The notes below the pieces were generated by a model. It was not told the origin of the DNA. It was given only the letters and a program-made list of their open reading frames with translations, and did not search any database. Shown here one piece after another: positions 26,365 through 34,946 of a stretch of 64,000 nt of DNA (position 1 is the first letter of the stretch; each line of letters starts with the position of its first letter). The translations under genes were made by a program, and so were the position numbers. Origin of the DNA: Rheinheimera pleomorphica (GTDB taxonomy: Bacteria > Pseudomonadota > Gammaproteobacteria > Enterobacterales > Alteromonadaceae); the NCBI RefSeq assembly GCF_011634895.1, contig NZ_SIRR01000006.1:62001-126000 (forward strand). Reading direction: 5' to 3'.

Positions 26365-27578
26365 TCTGCTGCCTCCACACTCGCCAGTACCTGCTGGTGC
26401 AGCGCGGTTAGCTGCTGTTGCTGTTCGTCACTGAGGCTTTCATTGCTCAGGCGGGCCTGCCATACCTGTTGCGGTGTTAGCTCTGCCAGACTCTGCTGCT
26501 CGGGTGCGCTAAAGGCTGTGCTGTTGCTGCTACGTTGACGACGCAGCCGCAATAGCTCTACCGCTAAGCCTTGCAGCAAGGGTTCCACCCGTTGCTGCAA
26601 ATCTGTTAGATAGGCATCGGTTTCGCTGATCACCAGCTCCAACCACAGGGTTTCACCGGCCTTAAGCGGCGCTGTGGCCTGCTCAAGGCGCTGCGGCAGC
26701 TCCAGCAGGCTGCAGTGTATGCTGCACAGCGGTTGAAAACAGGGAATTGCCAGGCTGCTGACGCTTTTACCTTCAGGGGTAAACTCAATGAGCCAGGCCT
26801 GCTTTTGCTGGCCGGCTTCATCAAAGCTCAGTGGCAGCGGTGAGCCGCTGTAGCGAATGTCGGTAGTGGTGTTAAGCTGCTGGCTTTGATGAATATGGCC
26901 CAGCGCAATGTAATCTGCAGCTGGAAAGGCGGCAGCAGAAAAGGCTTCCAGACTGCCGATATAAATATCCCGCACCGATTCTGACTGGCTGATACCCACA
27001 GTGGTTAAATGGCCGGTCATCACTATTGGCAGGCTGAGTTTGTGCTGCTGATTATGCTGCTGCGCCAGCGTGAATAACTGCTGGTAATGGGCGGCTATGG
27101 CCTGCTGCAAATCACGTTGCTTTTCGCTGCCGCTCTGGCCGCTTTGGCTTTGCAGCAGGTCGCGCGGGCGCAAAAATGGCACGGCGCACAGCAGCAGCGC
27201 TGGTTGCTGATCACGGTTGTACAGTGTTAACAGTTGCTGGCTGATATCAGCGCTTGGGCTGGCCACGACCGTGGTGTTCAGGCAGCGTAACAGGTTTTTA
27301 CTCTCGTTCAGGACGGCAGCGGCATCATGGTTGCCGCCTAAGATCACCAACTGACAGCCACTGCCCTGCAGGTCGACAATAAACTGGTTATACAGCTCAC
27401 GGGCGTAGCTGGGCGGTGTGGCGGTGTCGAAAATATCGCCGGCAACAATAATGGCATCGATTTGTTGTTGTGTTACCTGTGTTACCAGCCAGTGCAAAAA
27501 AGCCTGATGCTCTGCTAAGCGGCTGCGGCCAATAAAATGCTGGCCCAAATGCCAGTCAGAGGTGTGCAAGATGCGCAT
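26361..27578 (-). CDS. sbcD: Exonuclease subunit SbcD
   Basis: A 405-residue Mre11-type nuclease. The metallophosphoesterase motifs are visible: HTSDWHLGQ (near the N terminus), VAGDIFD, GGNHD, MTGHL and ALGHIH. The ATG at 27578 (MRILHTSDWHLG) is the conserved family start; the upstream in-frame start at 27662 would add 28 residues over the neighbouring terminator. No strong ribosome site is seen. SbcC follows with an ATGA overlap, the usual sbcDC order. Confidence 0.96.
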   Translation of the reverse strand: MRILHTSDWHLGQHFIGRSRLAEHQAFLHWLVTQVTQQQIDAIIVAGDIFDTATPPSYARELYNQFIVDLQGSGCQLVILGGNHDAAAVLNESKNLLRCLNTTVVASPSADISQQLLTLYNRDQQPALLLCAVPFLRPRDLLQSQSGQSGSEKQRDLQQAIAAHYQQLFTLAQQHNQQHKLSLPIVMTGHLTTVGISQSESVRDIYIGSLEAFSAAAFPAADYIALGHIHQSQQLNTTTDIRYSGSPLPLSFDEAGQQKQAWLIEFTPEGKSVSSLAIPCFQPLCSIHCSLLELPQRLEQATAPLKAGETLWLELVISETDAYLTDLQQRVEPLLQGLAVELLRLRRQRSSNSTAFSAPEQQSLAELTPQQVWQARLSNESLSDEQQQQLTALHQQVLASVEAAE

Positions 27579-27636
27579 AATGCCAAAAGTCGCTGAATTT
27601 CGTCGCGAAAGCATACCGGATCCCAGCACAGACAGC

Positions 27637-27671
27637 AAAACGCCGATCGGGCGGTTAAACACCGATCGGCG
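27637..27671 (-). terminator. Terminator between the BON-protein gene and sbcD
   Basis: A perfect 10-bp inverted repeat CGCCGATCGG (27641-27650) / CCGATCGGCG (27662-27671). On the minus strand it is followed by TTTT (complement of 27637-27640). It ends the BON gene transcript 40 bases after its stop. Confidence 0.75.
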
Positions 27672-27710
27672 CTTGGCTTTACATTGCGCTACTAACTGCG
27701 CAGCAGTGGC

Positions 27711-28250
27711 TTATTGCGCAACCTGCAGCTTGTCTATCACCCGGCTGACGTCGTCGGTGTTTTTCGCTATCGCGATCGCTAAATCTTTTTCCGCGTCAGA
27801 CTCTACTTCGCCTTGCAGCGTTACCACACCGTTCTTCGCATCGACATCAATAGCGCTGCCGCTGACTTCTGATTCAAACAATAAGCGGGTTTTTACCACA
27901 GTCGCAATTTTCGCATCTTTTAAGCCGCTATTGTCGTTAGCGCCAGCCTGTTTGTCTGTGGCCATCACCGTTAGCTGATTATCCACTTTAGTAACACCGT
28001 CCAGGTTTTCAATCAGCTCTTCCGCCAGGGCTTTATCCACGTCAGTTGTCACCTTACCGGTTAGCGTAACCATGCCGTTTTCAACATCCGTATTGATATC
28101 AAATGAGTTCAGGTTGCCGTTAAGTAGCAGGGTCGTTTCGGCTTTGCCGTCAATCCACGCATCTTTAGCGCCGTCTTTCCAGTCGTTGGCTGATGCTGCT
28201 GTTGTCGTTAATGCCAAAGCCATCATCATTGTTAATGTTGTACGTTTCAT
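27711..28250 (-). CDS. Periplasmic protein with two BON domains (OsmY-like)
   Basis: A 179-residue exported protein with a signal peptide (about 1-21, ending ASA) and two BON domains (about 38-108 and 112-178). Each has the repeated pattern of V.NGMVTLTGKV / VVTLQGEV followed by a conserved alpha-beta unit. BON proteins such as OsmY bind membrane or peptidoglycan surfaces and protect against osmotic or envelope stress. The ATG has AAGGAG 8 bases upstream. A strong hairpin terminator follows. Exact orthology to OsmY is not certain. Confidence 0.88.
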   Translation of the reverse strand: MKRTTLTMMMALALTTTAASANDWKDGAKDAWIDGKAETTLLLNGNLNSFDINTDVENGMVTLTGKVTTDVDKALAEELIENLDGVTKVDNQLTVMATDKQAGANDNSGLKDAKIATVVKTRLLFESEVSGSAIDVDAKNGVVTLQGEVESDAEKDLAIAIAKNTDDVSRVIDKLQVAQ

Positions 28251-28351
28251 GTTGTCGCTCCTTTGTAGTGAGACAAGGTTGATAATGCCAATTTGATGCC
28301 AAAAATTAACTTGTTGTTTTTAATGATGATTATTCTGTTATTCAGTTCTTG

Positions 28352-28822
28352 TTAATTTTTTGTTTGTATTTTTTGCCCATGACCCGGTAAAACTTGCAAT
28401 AGCGCGAACAGCGAGTCTGTGGCCATTTGCAGCGCCGCTGACAAGTGTGCCAGTGTCGCTTTCATTTGCTGCTGCTTTGCGGTTTTGCTCAGCTGTTTCA
28501 TTACGGCTAACTGCTGTTGCAGCAGGCCGCTAAGCTCTGTCAGCTTAGCCGGCTGCGGCAAGTGATGTGTTGCCGCCTGTTGCAGATACCACTGTTGTAT
28601 TGCTGCCAGTTGTTTATGCTGCGGCACTGCTATACCGCCGGACGCAGCCAATTGCTGGCTAGCATGATGGTGCAAGGTTGCCAGTGCGGTGAAATGATAG
28701 CGTAGGTTGCTGTCGCCGCTGTGTTGGGCAGCGTGCTGATAGAAATGCCGGGCGGCCTCGCAGGTGGCCGATACAGCAGCCAGAATTTGTTGCTCAGGTA
28801 GGGTTAAGCCGCCATGCGCCAT
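28352..28822 (-). CDS. Unrecognised four-helix-like protein
   Basis: A 156-residue soluble protein, predicted almost entirely helical, rich in A, Q, H and L, with histidine clusters such as LATLHHHASQQ. The pattern of four amphipathic helices (about 8-35, 38-60, 70-95 and 100-140) recalls ferritin-like or DUF2383-type bundles, but I cannot assign a family. I chose the ATG at 28822 because AGAGGA lies 8 bases upstream; the ATG at 28840 overlaps that ribosome site. It is divergent from the sigma-54 activator gene across about 196 bases. Confidence 0.6.
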   Translation of the reverse strand: MAHGGLTLPEQQILAAVSATCEAARHFYQHAAQHSGDSNLRYHFTALATLHHHASQQLAASGGIAVPQHKQLAAIQQWYLQQAATHHLPQPAKLTELSGLLQQQLAVMKQLSKTAKQQQMKATLAHLSAALQMATDSLFALLQVLPGHGQKIQTKN

Positions 28823-29018
28823 AATGTCTGTCCTCTGCATATTGTTTGCTGTCAGAGTTCATATTCAATTCATATACCAAGGCGTAAGTTTCTGATCTTT
28901 TTTGGTATTTTTTGTTAAGGCCTGTAGCCGCGCGGCATTGCTGGTAAGTTTTACCCGCTGGCATTGTTAAATTTACAGTGCTGACATAAAGTTAAGCATT
29001 GCAACTGAGAGCCGACAG

Positions 29019-30359
29019 ATGACACGACCACGTTTGTTTATGCATGTACAAGACCAGGAGCTGGCCAACCAGCTTATGCAGTCTGCGGTGGTACGTCAGT
29101 TTGTGCTTAGCCGTAGTAGTGACGCCATGCCCTGGTCTGAGCAACTGCTGCAGCAGAGCTGCGATCTGGCCTTTATCCAGGCCGATAAACACAGCAAAGC
29201 CGACTACCAGCGCCTGATTGACAGCCGCTTGCTGGCAGAAATTGATTTTATTGTCGTCAGCGATGGCAATCCTGATCCTATGTTGGACCAGTTAATGCGC
29301 TGTGGTGCGGGTTATCATTTTCGCCAGCCGCTGGATATGGCAAGTATTTTTGACACCCTGCAGGATTTCTATCAGCAATTGCAATCGCACCAGCACAGCG
29401 TTAGCAGTGCCACCAGTGTGCTGGACCAATTTGGCCTGTTGGTGGGGTCGTCCAGAGTGATGCTAAAGCTATACCGCACTTTACGTAAAGTGGCGGTAAC
29501 CGAAGCCAATGTGCTGATCAGTGGCGAAAGCGGTGCCGGCAAAGAGCTGGTGGCCAATACGCTGCATTTAGCCAGTTACCGTGCCGAGCAGCCGTTTGTC
29601 GCGATTAACTGTGGTGCCCTGAGCCCGGAGCTGGTTGACAGTGAGTTATTTGGTCATAGCAAAGGGGCTTTTACCGGTGCGCTGCGTGAGCACCAGGGTG
29701 TGTTTTCGCAAGCTGAAGGGGGCACGCTGTTTTTAGATGAAGTAACCGAAATGCCACTGGAGCAACAGGTAAAATTGCTGCGGGTGTTGGAAAGCGGAGA
29801 GTACCGGCCGGTTGGCAGTGACAAAGTGTATCAGGCAAATGTGCGGGTTGTCGCCGCGACGAACCGTGAACCACAGCAAGCCATTTCAGAGGGTATACTG
29901 CGCGAAGATTTATATTTTCGCCTGGCGCAGTTTCCGGTGCAGGTACCGCCACTGCGAGATCGTGGCGATGACATTAGCGGTCTGGCCCGGCATTTTCTGG
30001 CGTATCGCAATGCGCAGGAGCAACAGCAGAAAAGGCTAACCGCAGAGGCGTTGCAGCGGATTGCCGAGCATAGCTGGCCGGGTAATGTGCGTGAGTTAAA
30101 GCATGCTATAGAGCGCGCGTATATTTTGGCCGATCAGCGGATAGAAACGGAGCACTTGTTACTGAATATGCCAGAAGATAGCGCGGCATCTTGCCCGGCA
30201 CAGGTGCCCTCGGGTGTGCCGTTACAGCAGTTGGAAAAGGCTGCCATTTTAACGACGCTGGCCGAGAATGACGGTAATAAAACCGATACCGCTTTACAAC
30301 TGGGGATCAGCGTAAAAACCCTGTACAACAAACTGGAAAAATATCAGCAAACCGACTAA
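29019..30359 (+). CDS. Sigma-54-dependent activator with pseudo-receiver domain
   Basis: A 446-residue NtrC-class regulator. The AAA+ domain (about 145-375) is intact: Walker A GESGAGKE, the sigma-54 contact loop GAFTGA, Walker B GGTLFLDEV and sensor II around NVRELKHAIERA. A Fis-type helix-turn-helix ends the protein (NKTDTALQLGISVKTLYNKL). The N-terminal 125 residues look like a receiver fold, but the phosphoacceptor position seems to be Q (DLAFIQAD where DLVLLD is usual) and the conserved lysine is Q (HFRQPLD). No kinase gene is nearby. It is probably controlled by a ligand or by protein contact. Targets are unknown. Confidence 0.88.
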   Translation: MTRPRLFMHVQDQELANQLMQSAVVRQFVLSRSSDAMPWSEQLLQQSCDLAFIQADKHSKADYQRLIDSRLLAEIDFIVVSDGNPDPMLDQLMRCGAGYHFRQPLDMASIFDTLQDFYQQLQSHQHSVSSATSVLDQFGLLVGSSRVMLKLYRTLRKVAVTEANVLISGESGAGKELVANTLHLASYRAEQPFVAINCGALSPELVDSELFGHSKGAFTGALREHQGVFSQAEGGTLFLDEVTEMPLEQQVKLLRVLESGEYRPVGSDKVYQANVRVVAATNREPQQAISEGILREDLYFRLAQFPVQVPPLRDRGDDISGLARHFLAYRNAQEQQQKRLTAEALQRIAEHSWPGNVRELKHAIERAYILADQRIETEHLLLNMPEDSAASCPAQVPSGVPLQQLEKAAILTTLAENDGNKTDTALQLGISVKTLYNKLEKYQQTD

Positions 30360-30385
30360 CAGCGTCAGGCCGGGGCCACGCTGTT
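30358..30385. terminator. Hairpin between the sigma-54 activator gene and hslO
   Basis: AACAGCGT (30358-30365) / ACGCTGTT (30378-30385), a perfect 8-bp stem with a GC-rich inner loop that can itself pair. It begins at the stop codon. There is no U-tract on either strand, so termination is uncertain. Confidence 0.35.
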
Positions 30386-30406
30386 GCCGGTGTTTGCTGT
30401 TAAGGT

Positions 30407-31255
30407 TTAGAGTTGCAGCAGCAGGGCGTGCAAGTCAGCTTTGTCAAAGTGATAGGTTTTATTGCAGTACTCACAGCTGATATCCAGCTGGCCCGTCGCG
30501 ATATGCTCGTTAATTATCTCCCGGCCGAGGCTGATAATTGCTGCGCTGCATTTCTCGCGTGAACAGCCACAGACAAAGCTGACCGCTTGTGACGGGAACA
30601 ATTCAACCTGCTCCTGATGAAACAACCGGTACAGTAGCTGTTCGGCGGGCAGGCTAAATATTTCATCCCGGGTCAGGGTGTCGCTTAGCATCACCAAATC
30701 GGCAAAATCGGCTTTGGCTTTATCCTGGTCTACCGGTAATACCTGCAACATCAAACCGGCGGCGCGGTTATGCGGTTGTTGTATATCCGTGTAAAGGTAT
30801 AGCCGGGTAGGCAATTGCTCTGACTGGGCAAAATACGCTTCCAGTGTACTGCTCAGGCTGTCACCACTGAGTGGAATAATGCCTTGATAGCGTTCACCTT
30901 GCTTCGGCGTAATGGTAACCAGCAAATAACCTTCACCAATCAGGTCGCGAAAACCGGTACCGGAAATTTCGGCCTGCATCCGCACCACCGCCCGAAACTG
31001 CTGTTGGTCGCTGCCGTTAACTGCGGCAAAACGCACCGGGCCATCGCCCTGCAGTTGCACGGCGATATCGCCGTCCAGTTTCAGGGTGGCGGTAAGTAAA
31101 CTGGTAGCCGCCACCAGCTCGGCTAACAGTTGCTTAACCGGGAGTGGATAGTCATGGTTCAACAGCATTTGATCCAGGCTGTCTGACAGTTGCACCAGCT
31201 CGCCGCGCACATTGCGCTGCTGAAATAAAAAGCGATATAAGCTATCTGTGTTCAT
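30407..31255 (-). CDS. hslO: Redox-regulated chaperone Hsp33
   Basis: A 282-residue cytosolic holdase activated by oxidation. The C-terminal redox switch has the four zinc-binding cysteines in CGCSREKC... and CEYC (CxC and CxxC, about residues 230-265). The N-terminal domain matches the family (NVRGELVQLSDSLDQML). It lies 9 bases downstream of hslR, the same pairing as in E. coli. Ribosome site AAGAGA precedes the ATG. Confidence 0.96.
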   Translation of the reverse strand: MNTDSLYRFLFQQRNVRGELVQLSDSLDQMLLNHDYPLPVKQLLAELVAATSLLTATLKLDGDIAVQLQGDGPVRFAAVNGSDQQQFRAVVRMQAEISGTGFRDLIGEGYLLVTITPKQGERYQGIIPLSGDSLSSTLEAYFAQSEQLPTRLYLYTDIQQPHNRAAGLMLQVLPVDQDKAKADFADLVMLSDTLTRDEIFSLPAEQLLYRLFHQEQVELFPSQAVSFVCGCSREKCSAAIISLGREIINEHIATGQLDISCEYCNKTYHFDKADLHALLLQL

Positions 31256-31264
31256 ACGGTTCTC

Positions 31265-31678
31265 TTACTGCTGCGACTTTAACAATAGCAGCTTGCGCCG
31301 CTCTTTTTTGTCGGGTTTAGTATCCGGGTGTGGCGCGAACAAGCTGTTGGTTTTTCTCAGCTCGGCCCGTTGTTGCCGTTGCGCTACACTGGCTGCGGTT
31401 TCTTCGTATAACGCTTGGGCCAGTGGCGCCGCTAAGCGTTTGTCAGATAAACCCAGCACAATGACCATTTTTTCATCGCTGCCCTGCGTCAGGCGTATCG
31501 TTGCACCGGGCTCTACCGTTCTGCTGGCTTTGCAGCGCTGGCCATTATAATGTACTTTACCACCTTCGATCATCTGTTTCGCCAGGGCGCGGGTTTTGTA
31601 AAAACGGCAGGCCCATAACCATTTGTCTAAACGTAATGGCGGGCTGTCAGACTGAGCAGGTGTTTTGGCTTGCGTCAT
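31265..31678 (-). CDS. hslR: Ribosome-associated heat-shock protein Hsp15
   Basis: A 137-residue S4-domain RNA-binding protein. The S4 core RLDKWLWACRFYKTRALAK (about 17-35) and the basic C-terminal tail are clear. Hsp15 recognises 50S subunits carrying stalled peptidyl-tRNA and helps recycle them. It forms an operon with hslO. Upstream on the minus strand there is a TATAAT (complement of 31711-31716). Confidence 0.95.
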   Translation of the reverse strand: MTQAKTPAQSDSPPLRLDKWLWACRFYKTRALAKQMIEGGKVHYNGQRCKASRTVEPGATIRLTQGSDEKMVIVLGLSDKRLAAPLAQALYEETAASVAQRQQRAELRKTNSLFAPHPDTKPDKKERRKLLLLKSQQ

Positions 31679-31710
31679 AATGTTTTTGGTCTGGCTGAAC
31701 TAAGGGTGCC

Positions 31711-31716
31711 ATTATA
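31711..31716 (-). promoter_or_regulatory. hslRO promoter -10 box
   Basis: A perfect TATAAT on the minus strand, 33 bases ahead of the hslR start. It sits inside TGGCAC-N5-TGGCA (complement of 31707-31722), one mismatch from the sigma-54 -24/-12 consensus. A sigma-70 reading is more likely because no clear -35 or heat-shock consensus was found. Confidence 0.4.
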
Positions 31717-31789
31717 GTGCCAAATAAGCGGTTTTGGCGCCAGAATAGGCAAAAATACAGTTAATGTGTTGTAAATGTGTGCAGATGAC

Positions 31790-31818
31790 TTGTTGGTGCA
31801 ATGACAACTGGTTAAGAT
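31790..31818 (+). promoter_or_regulatory. gsp operon promoter
   Basis: -35 TTGTTG (31790-31795) and -10 TAAGAT (31813-31818) with a 17-base spacer, giving a start near 31825, 23 bases before gspC. Confidence 0.5.
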
Positions 31819-31847
31819 AAATTTCGTTTTTAAGGCAGAAGTGTGCG

Positions 31848-32798
31848 ATGAAGCCGTTACCCGACCTACAGCATTGGCTAAAACAACTGGAAAAAGTGCC
31901 GCTAAACCGGCTGCAGCAGGTACTGAACCTGGTGCTGGTTTTGCTATTAGCCTGGTTGCTGGCCCGGCTTAGCTGGCAGCTGGTGCCAGCTCAGGGGAAT
32001 AATGCCCAAACGCCAGTGCGGCCTGCGGCGGCGCTCAGCAACGCGACTGCGCCAATCAGCTTGCCGGTGTTAACCGGTTTTGCCTTGTTTGGCAAAGCCA
32101 GCAGTGAGCCGGTAAAAACTCCGCAGCCGGTGGTAACCGAAGCGCCAAAAACCCAGCTCAATGTTAAGCTGACCGGTGTGGTGGCGCTGGCTGCCGACCC
32201 GGCGATGGGCAGTGCTATTATTGAAAGCCGCGGTAGTGAAGCAACCTATGCGGTGGATGACACTATTGATGGCACTAATGCGGTATTAAAGCAGGTATTA
32301 ACTGATCGGGTGTTGCTACTGCAAGCCGGGCGCTTTGAAACTCTGATGCTGGACGGCATCGAGTACACCAAGATAGCGCAGGCGAATGCCGGCTTAGGCC
32401 GCTCAGATGAGCCGATGACCGATGATGCCTCGCTTGAAATGGCACCGGTACCGGAGCCGATGGAGATGCAACCGCTGCAGGTGAATGAAAAACTGGATAT
32501 TAGTCGTGATGAGCTGATTGCCGAGCCCATGAGGTTTTTTGATTATATCCGGGTGGCGCCACACCGGCCACAGGGGCAGTTAGTTGGCTATCGCTTAATG
32601 CCGGGTAAAGACGCATCATTGTTTAGCCAGTTGGGCTTACAGCCAAATGATTTGGCAATTGAGATCAATGGTATAGCGTTAAACGATATGCAGCAGGCGA
32701 TGAGTGTGATTAATGAATTACGTGATGCCAAAGAAGCGGCAATTAAAATAGAACGCGATGGTGAGATCAGAGACATTCTGGTAAGCCTGTCACAATAA
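31848..32798 (+). CDS. gspC: Type II secretion protein GspC
   Basis: A 316-residue inner-membrane protein that links the platform to the secretin. It has a single membrane helix (about 22-44), a periplasmic HR domain (about 100-175), a linker rich in M, E and P, and a C-terminal PDZ domain (about 225-312, LGLQPNDLAIEINGIALND). It is the first gene of a compact 12-gene operon in the order C to N. AAGGCAG lies upstream of the ATG. Confidence 0.95.
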   Translation: MKPLPDLQHWLKQLEKVPLNRLQQVLNLVLVLLLAWLLARLSWQLVPAQGNNAQTPVRPAAALSNATAPISLPVLTGFALFGKASSEPVKTPQPVVTEAPKTQLNVKLTGVVALAADPAMGSAIIESRGSEATYAVDDTIDGTNAVLKQVLTDRVLLLQAGRFETLMLDGIEYTKIAQANAGLGRSDEPMTDDASLEMAPVPEPMEMQPLQVNEKLDISRDELIAEPMRFFDYIRVAPHRPQGQLVGYRLMPGKDASLFSQLGLQPNDLAIEINGIALNDMQQAMSVINELRDAKEAAIKIERDGEIRDILVSLSQ

Positions 32799-32825
32799 TT
32801 ATTAAAATTAATTGGTTGTAGAATA

Positions 32826-34946
32826 ATGAAATCAGGGCAACTTTCTCTTTTCTCCCGGCGCTCGCTGGCCAGCTTGTTGGTGGCGGCCGCGTTAACCACC
32901 GTTATTCCCGCTGCCTCTGTCGTGGCACAGGAAGAGGTGATGTACTCGCCGAATTTTAAAGGTACCGACATCAATGAGTTTATTAACATTGTCGGCATGA
33001 ACCTGAAAAAAACCATTATTGTTGACCCGCAGGTGCGTGGCCGCGTGAATGTGCGCAGCTACGAAATGCTGAACGAGCAACAGTACTATCAGTTCTTCTT
33101 AAATGTACTGGAAGTGTATAGCTTCGCCGTCGTTGAAATGGACAACGGTGTGTTAAAGGTGGTGCGCAATAAAGATGCGAAAACCAGCAATATTCCGGTG
33201 GTAACCGACGATGCGCCGGGCCAGGGTGACGAAATGGTTACCCGGGTGGTGCAGGTACGTAATGTCTCGGTGCGCGAACTGGCGCCTTTATTGCGTCAGT
33301 TCAGTAACCAGGCCGGTGGTGGCCATGTAGTAAACTACGACCCGTCAAATGTCATTATGATGACCGGGCCGGCTGCGGTGGTAAACCGTTTGGTGGATAT
33401 TATTCAACGGGTAGACAAAGCCGGCGATCAGGAACTGGAAATTGTTAAGCTGCAATATGCTTCAGCGCCAGAGATCGTACGTATTCTGGAAAGCATTTAC
33501 AAAAGCCAGGGCCGGGCTGAGCAACCGGATTTCCTGGTACCCAGAATAGTCGCCGACGAGCGCACCAACAGTGTCATTGTCAGTGGCGAGCTGCAAGCGC
33601 GTCAGCGCGTGATTGAACTGGCCAAGCGGCTGGACAGCGAACTGCAAACCAGCGGCAACACCCGGGTGTTTTATTTAAAATATGCCAAAGCCGAAGAGCT
33701 GGTGCCGGTATTAAAAGGCGTTAGCGAGTCTATCGTCGCCGAAGTCCAGGGCGGTGCGGGTGGCGCCGCTGCGCAGGGCGGGCGTGGCGCGGCAGCAAAT
33801 ACTGGCCGGGCCATTAGTATTGAAGCGCATGACGACAGCAACTCGCTGGTGATCACGGCCCAGCCGGATATGATGCGTTCGTTAGAAGAAGTGTTGCGCC
33901 AATTGGATATCCGTCGTGCCCAGGTGCTGGTAGAGGCCATTATCGTGGAAGTATTTGAAGGCGACGGCACCGATTTGGGCGTGCAGTGGCTGAATGAGAA
34001 TGGTGGCGGCACTAATTTTAACAATGGTAATACTATTCCGATTATCAGCGTAGCCGCTGGCGCTGCTCAAGCGTCACAGATCACCAGAGGCACGCGAACT
34101 GAAGTTGTTGCTCCGGATGGCACAAAAACAGTATCAGAAGTACCGGATTCTAATCGGGACTATTCTTTACTTGGCACTGTATTAAGTGGTTTAAACGGCG
34201 CTATGGTCGGCTTCTATAAGGGCGACTGGGCGGCCGTGTTACAGGCAGTACGCACCAGTACTAATTCCAACGTGCTGGCCACACCGCATATTACTACCAT
34301 GGATAATCAGGAAGCGTTTTTCCTGGTTGGTCAGGAAGTGCCGGTGATCACCGGTTCGACTACCGGTTCAAATAATACTAACCCATTCCAGCAGGTTGAC
34401 CGGCAGGAAGTGGGTATTAAGCTTAAAGTCACGCCGCAAATTAACGAAGGCGATGCGGTGCAGTTAACCATAGAGCAGGAAGTCTCCAGCATTGGTGGCG
34501 CCACAGCAGTGGATATCACCATTAACAAGCGTGAAATTAAAACCACGGTAATGGCTGATGATGGCGCGACCGTAGTGCTGGGTGGCTTAATTGACGAAGA
34601 TGTGCAGGAAAGTGAATCAAAAGTGCCGTTGTTAGGGGATATACCGGTGCTGGGGCATTTATTTAAATCGACCAGTGTGTCAAAGAAAAAGCGTAATCTG
34701 ATGGTGTTTATCAAAGCCACCATAGTGCGCGAAGGCTCGGCGATTTCCGGTATTTCAAAAACCAAATATAACTATATCCGCGCTGAGCAGTTAAAGCGTG
34801 AGGAAGAAGGCATTCGTTTGATGCCGTTCACCAAACAAGTTGTGCTACCAGAGTGGGACGATTCGCTAAGCCTGCCGCCAACCTTTGACGAATATATGCA
34901 GCAGCAACCTGTGACTGATGGTACCAAACCCGGGAAGCAAGATTGA
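32826..34946 (+). CDS. gspD: Type II secretion secretin GspD
   Basis: A 706-residue outer-membrane secretin. It has a signal peptide (about 1-35, ending VVAQ), an N0 domain ([16 protein letters not shown]), N1-N3 repeats (about 125-395, with a glycine-rich insert [16 protein letters not shown] in N3), and the secretin core (about 415-640) with VPVITGS and the conserved [14 protein letters not shown]. The stop TGA shares one base with the gspE start (TGATG). A pilotin gene was not seen in the window. Confidence 0.97.
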   Translation: MKSGQLSLFSRRSLASLLVAAALTTVIPAASVVAQEEVMYSPNFKGTDINEFINIVGMNLKKTIIVDPQVRGRVNVRSYEMLNEQQYYQFFLNVLEVYSFAVVEMDNGVLKVVRNKDAKTSNIPVVTDDAPGQGDEMVTRVVQVRNVSVRELAPLLRQFSNQAGGGHVVNYDPSNVIMMTGPAAVVNRLVDIIQRVDKAGDQELEIVKLQYASAPEIVRILESIYKSQGRAEQPDFLVPRIVADERTNSVIVSGELQARQRVIELAKRLDSELQTSGNTRVFYLKYAKAEELVPVLKGVSESIVAEVQGGAGGAAAQGGRGAAANTGRAISIEAHDDSNSLVITAQPDMMRSLEEVLRQLDIRRAQVLVEAIIVEVFEGDGTDLGVQWLNENGGGTNFNNGNTIPIISVAAGAAQASQITRGTRTEVVAPDGTKTVSEVPDSNRDYSLLGTVLSGLNGAMVGFYKGDWAAVLQAVRTSTNSNVLATPHITTMDNQEAFFLVGQEVPVITGSTTGSNNTNPFQQVDRQEVGIKLKVTPQINEGDAVQLTIEQEVSSIGGATAVDITINKREIKTTVMADDGATVVLGGLIDEDVQESESKVPLLGDIPVLGHLFKSTSVSKKKRNLMVFIKATIVREGSAISGISKTKYNYIRAEQLKREEEGIRLMPFTKQVVLPEWDDSLSLPPTFDEYMQQQPVTDGTKPGKQD

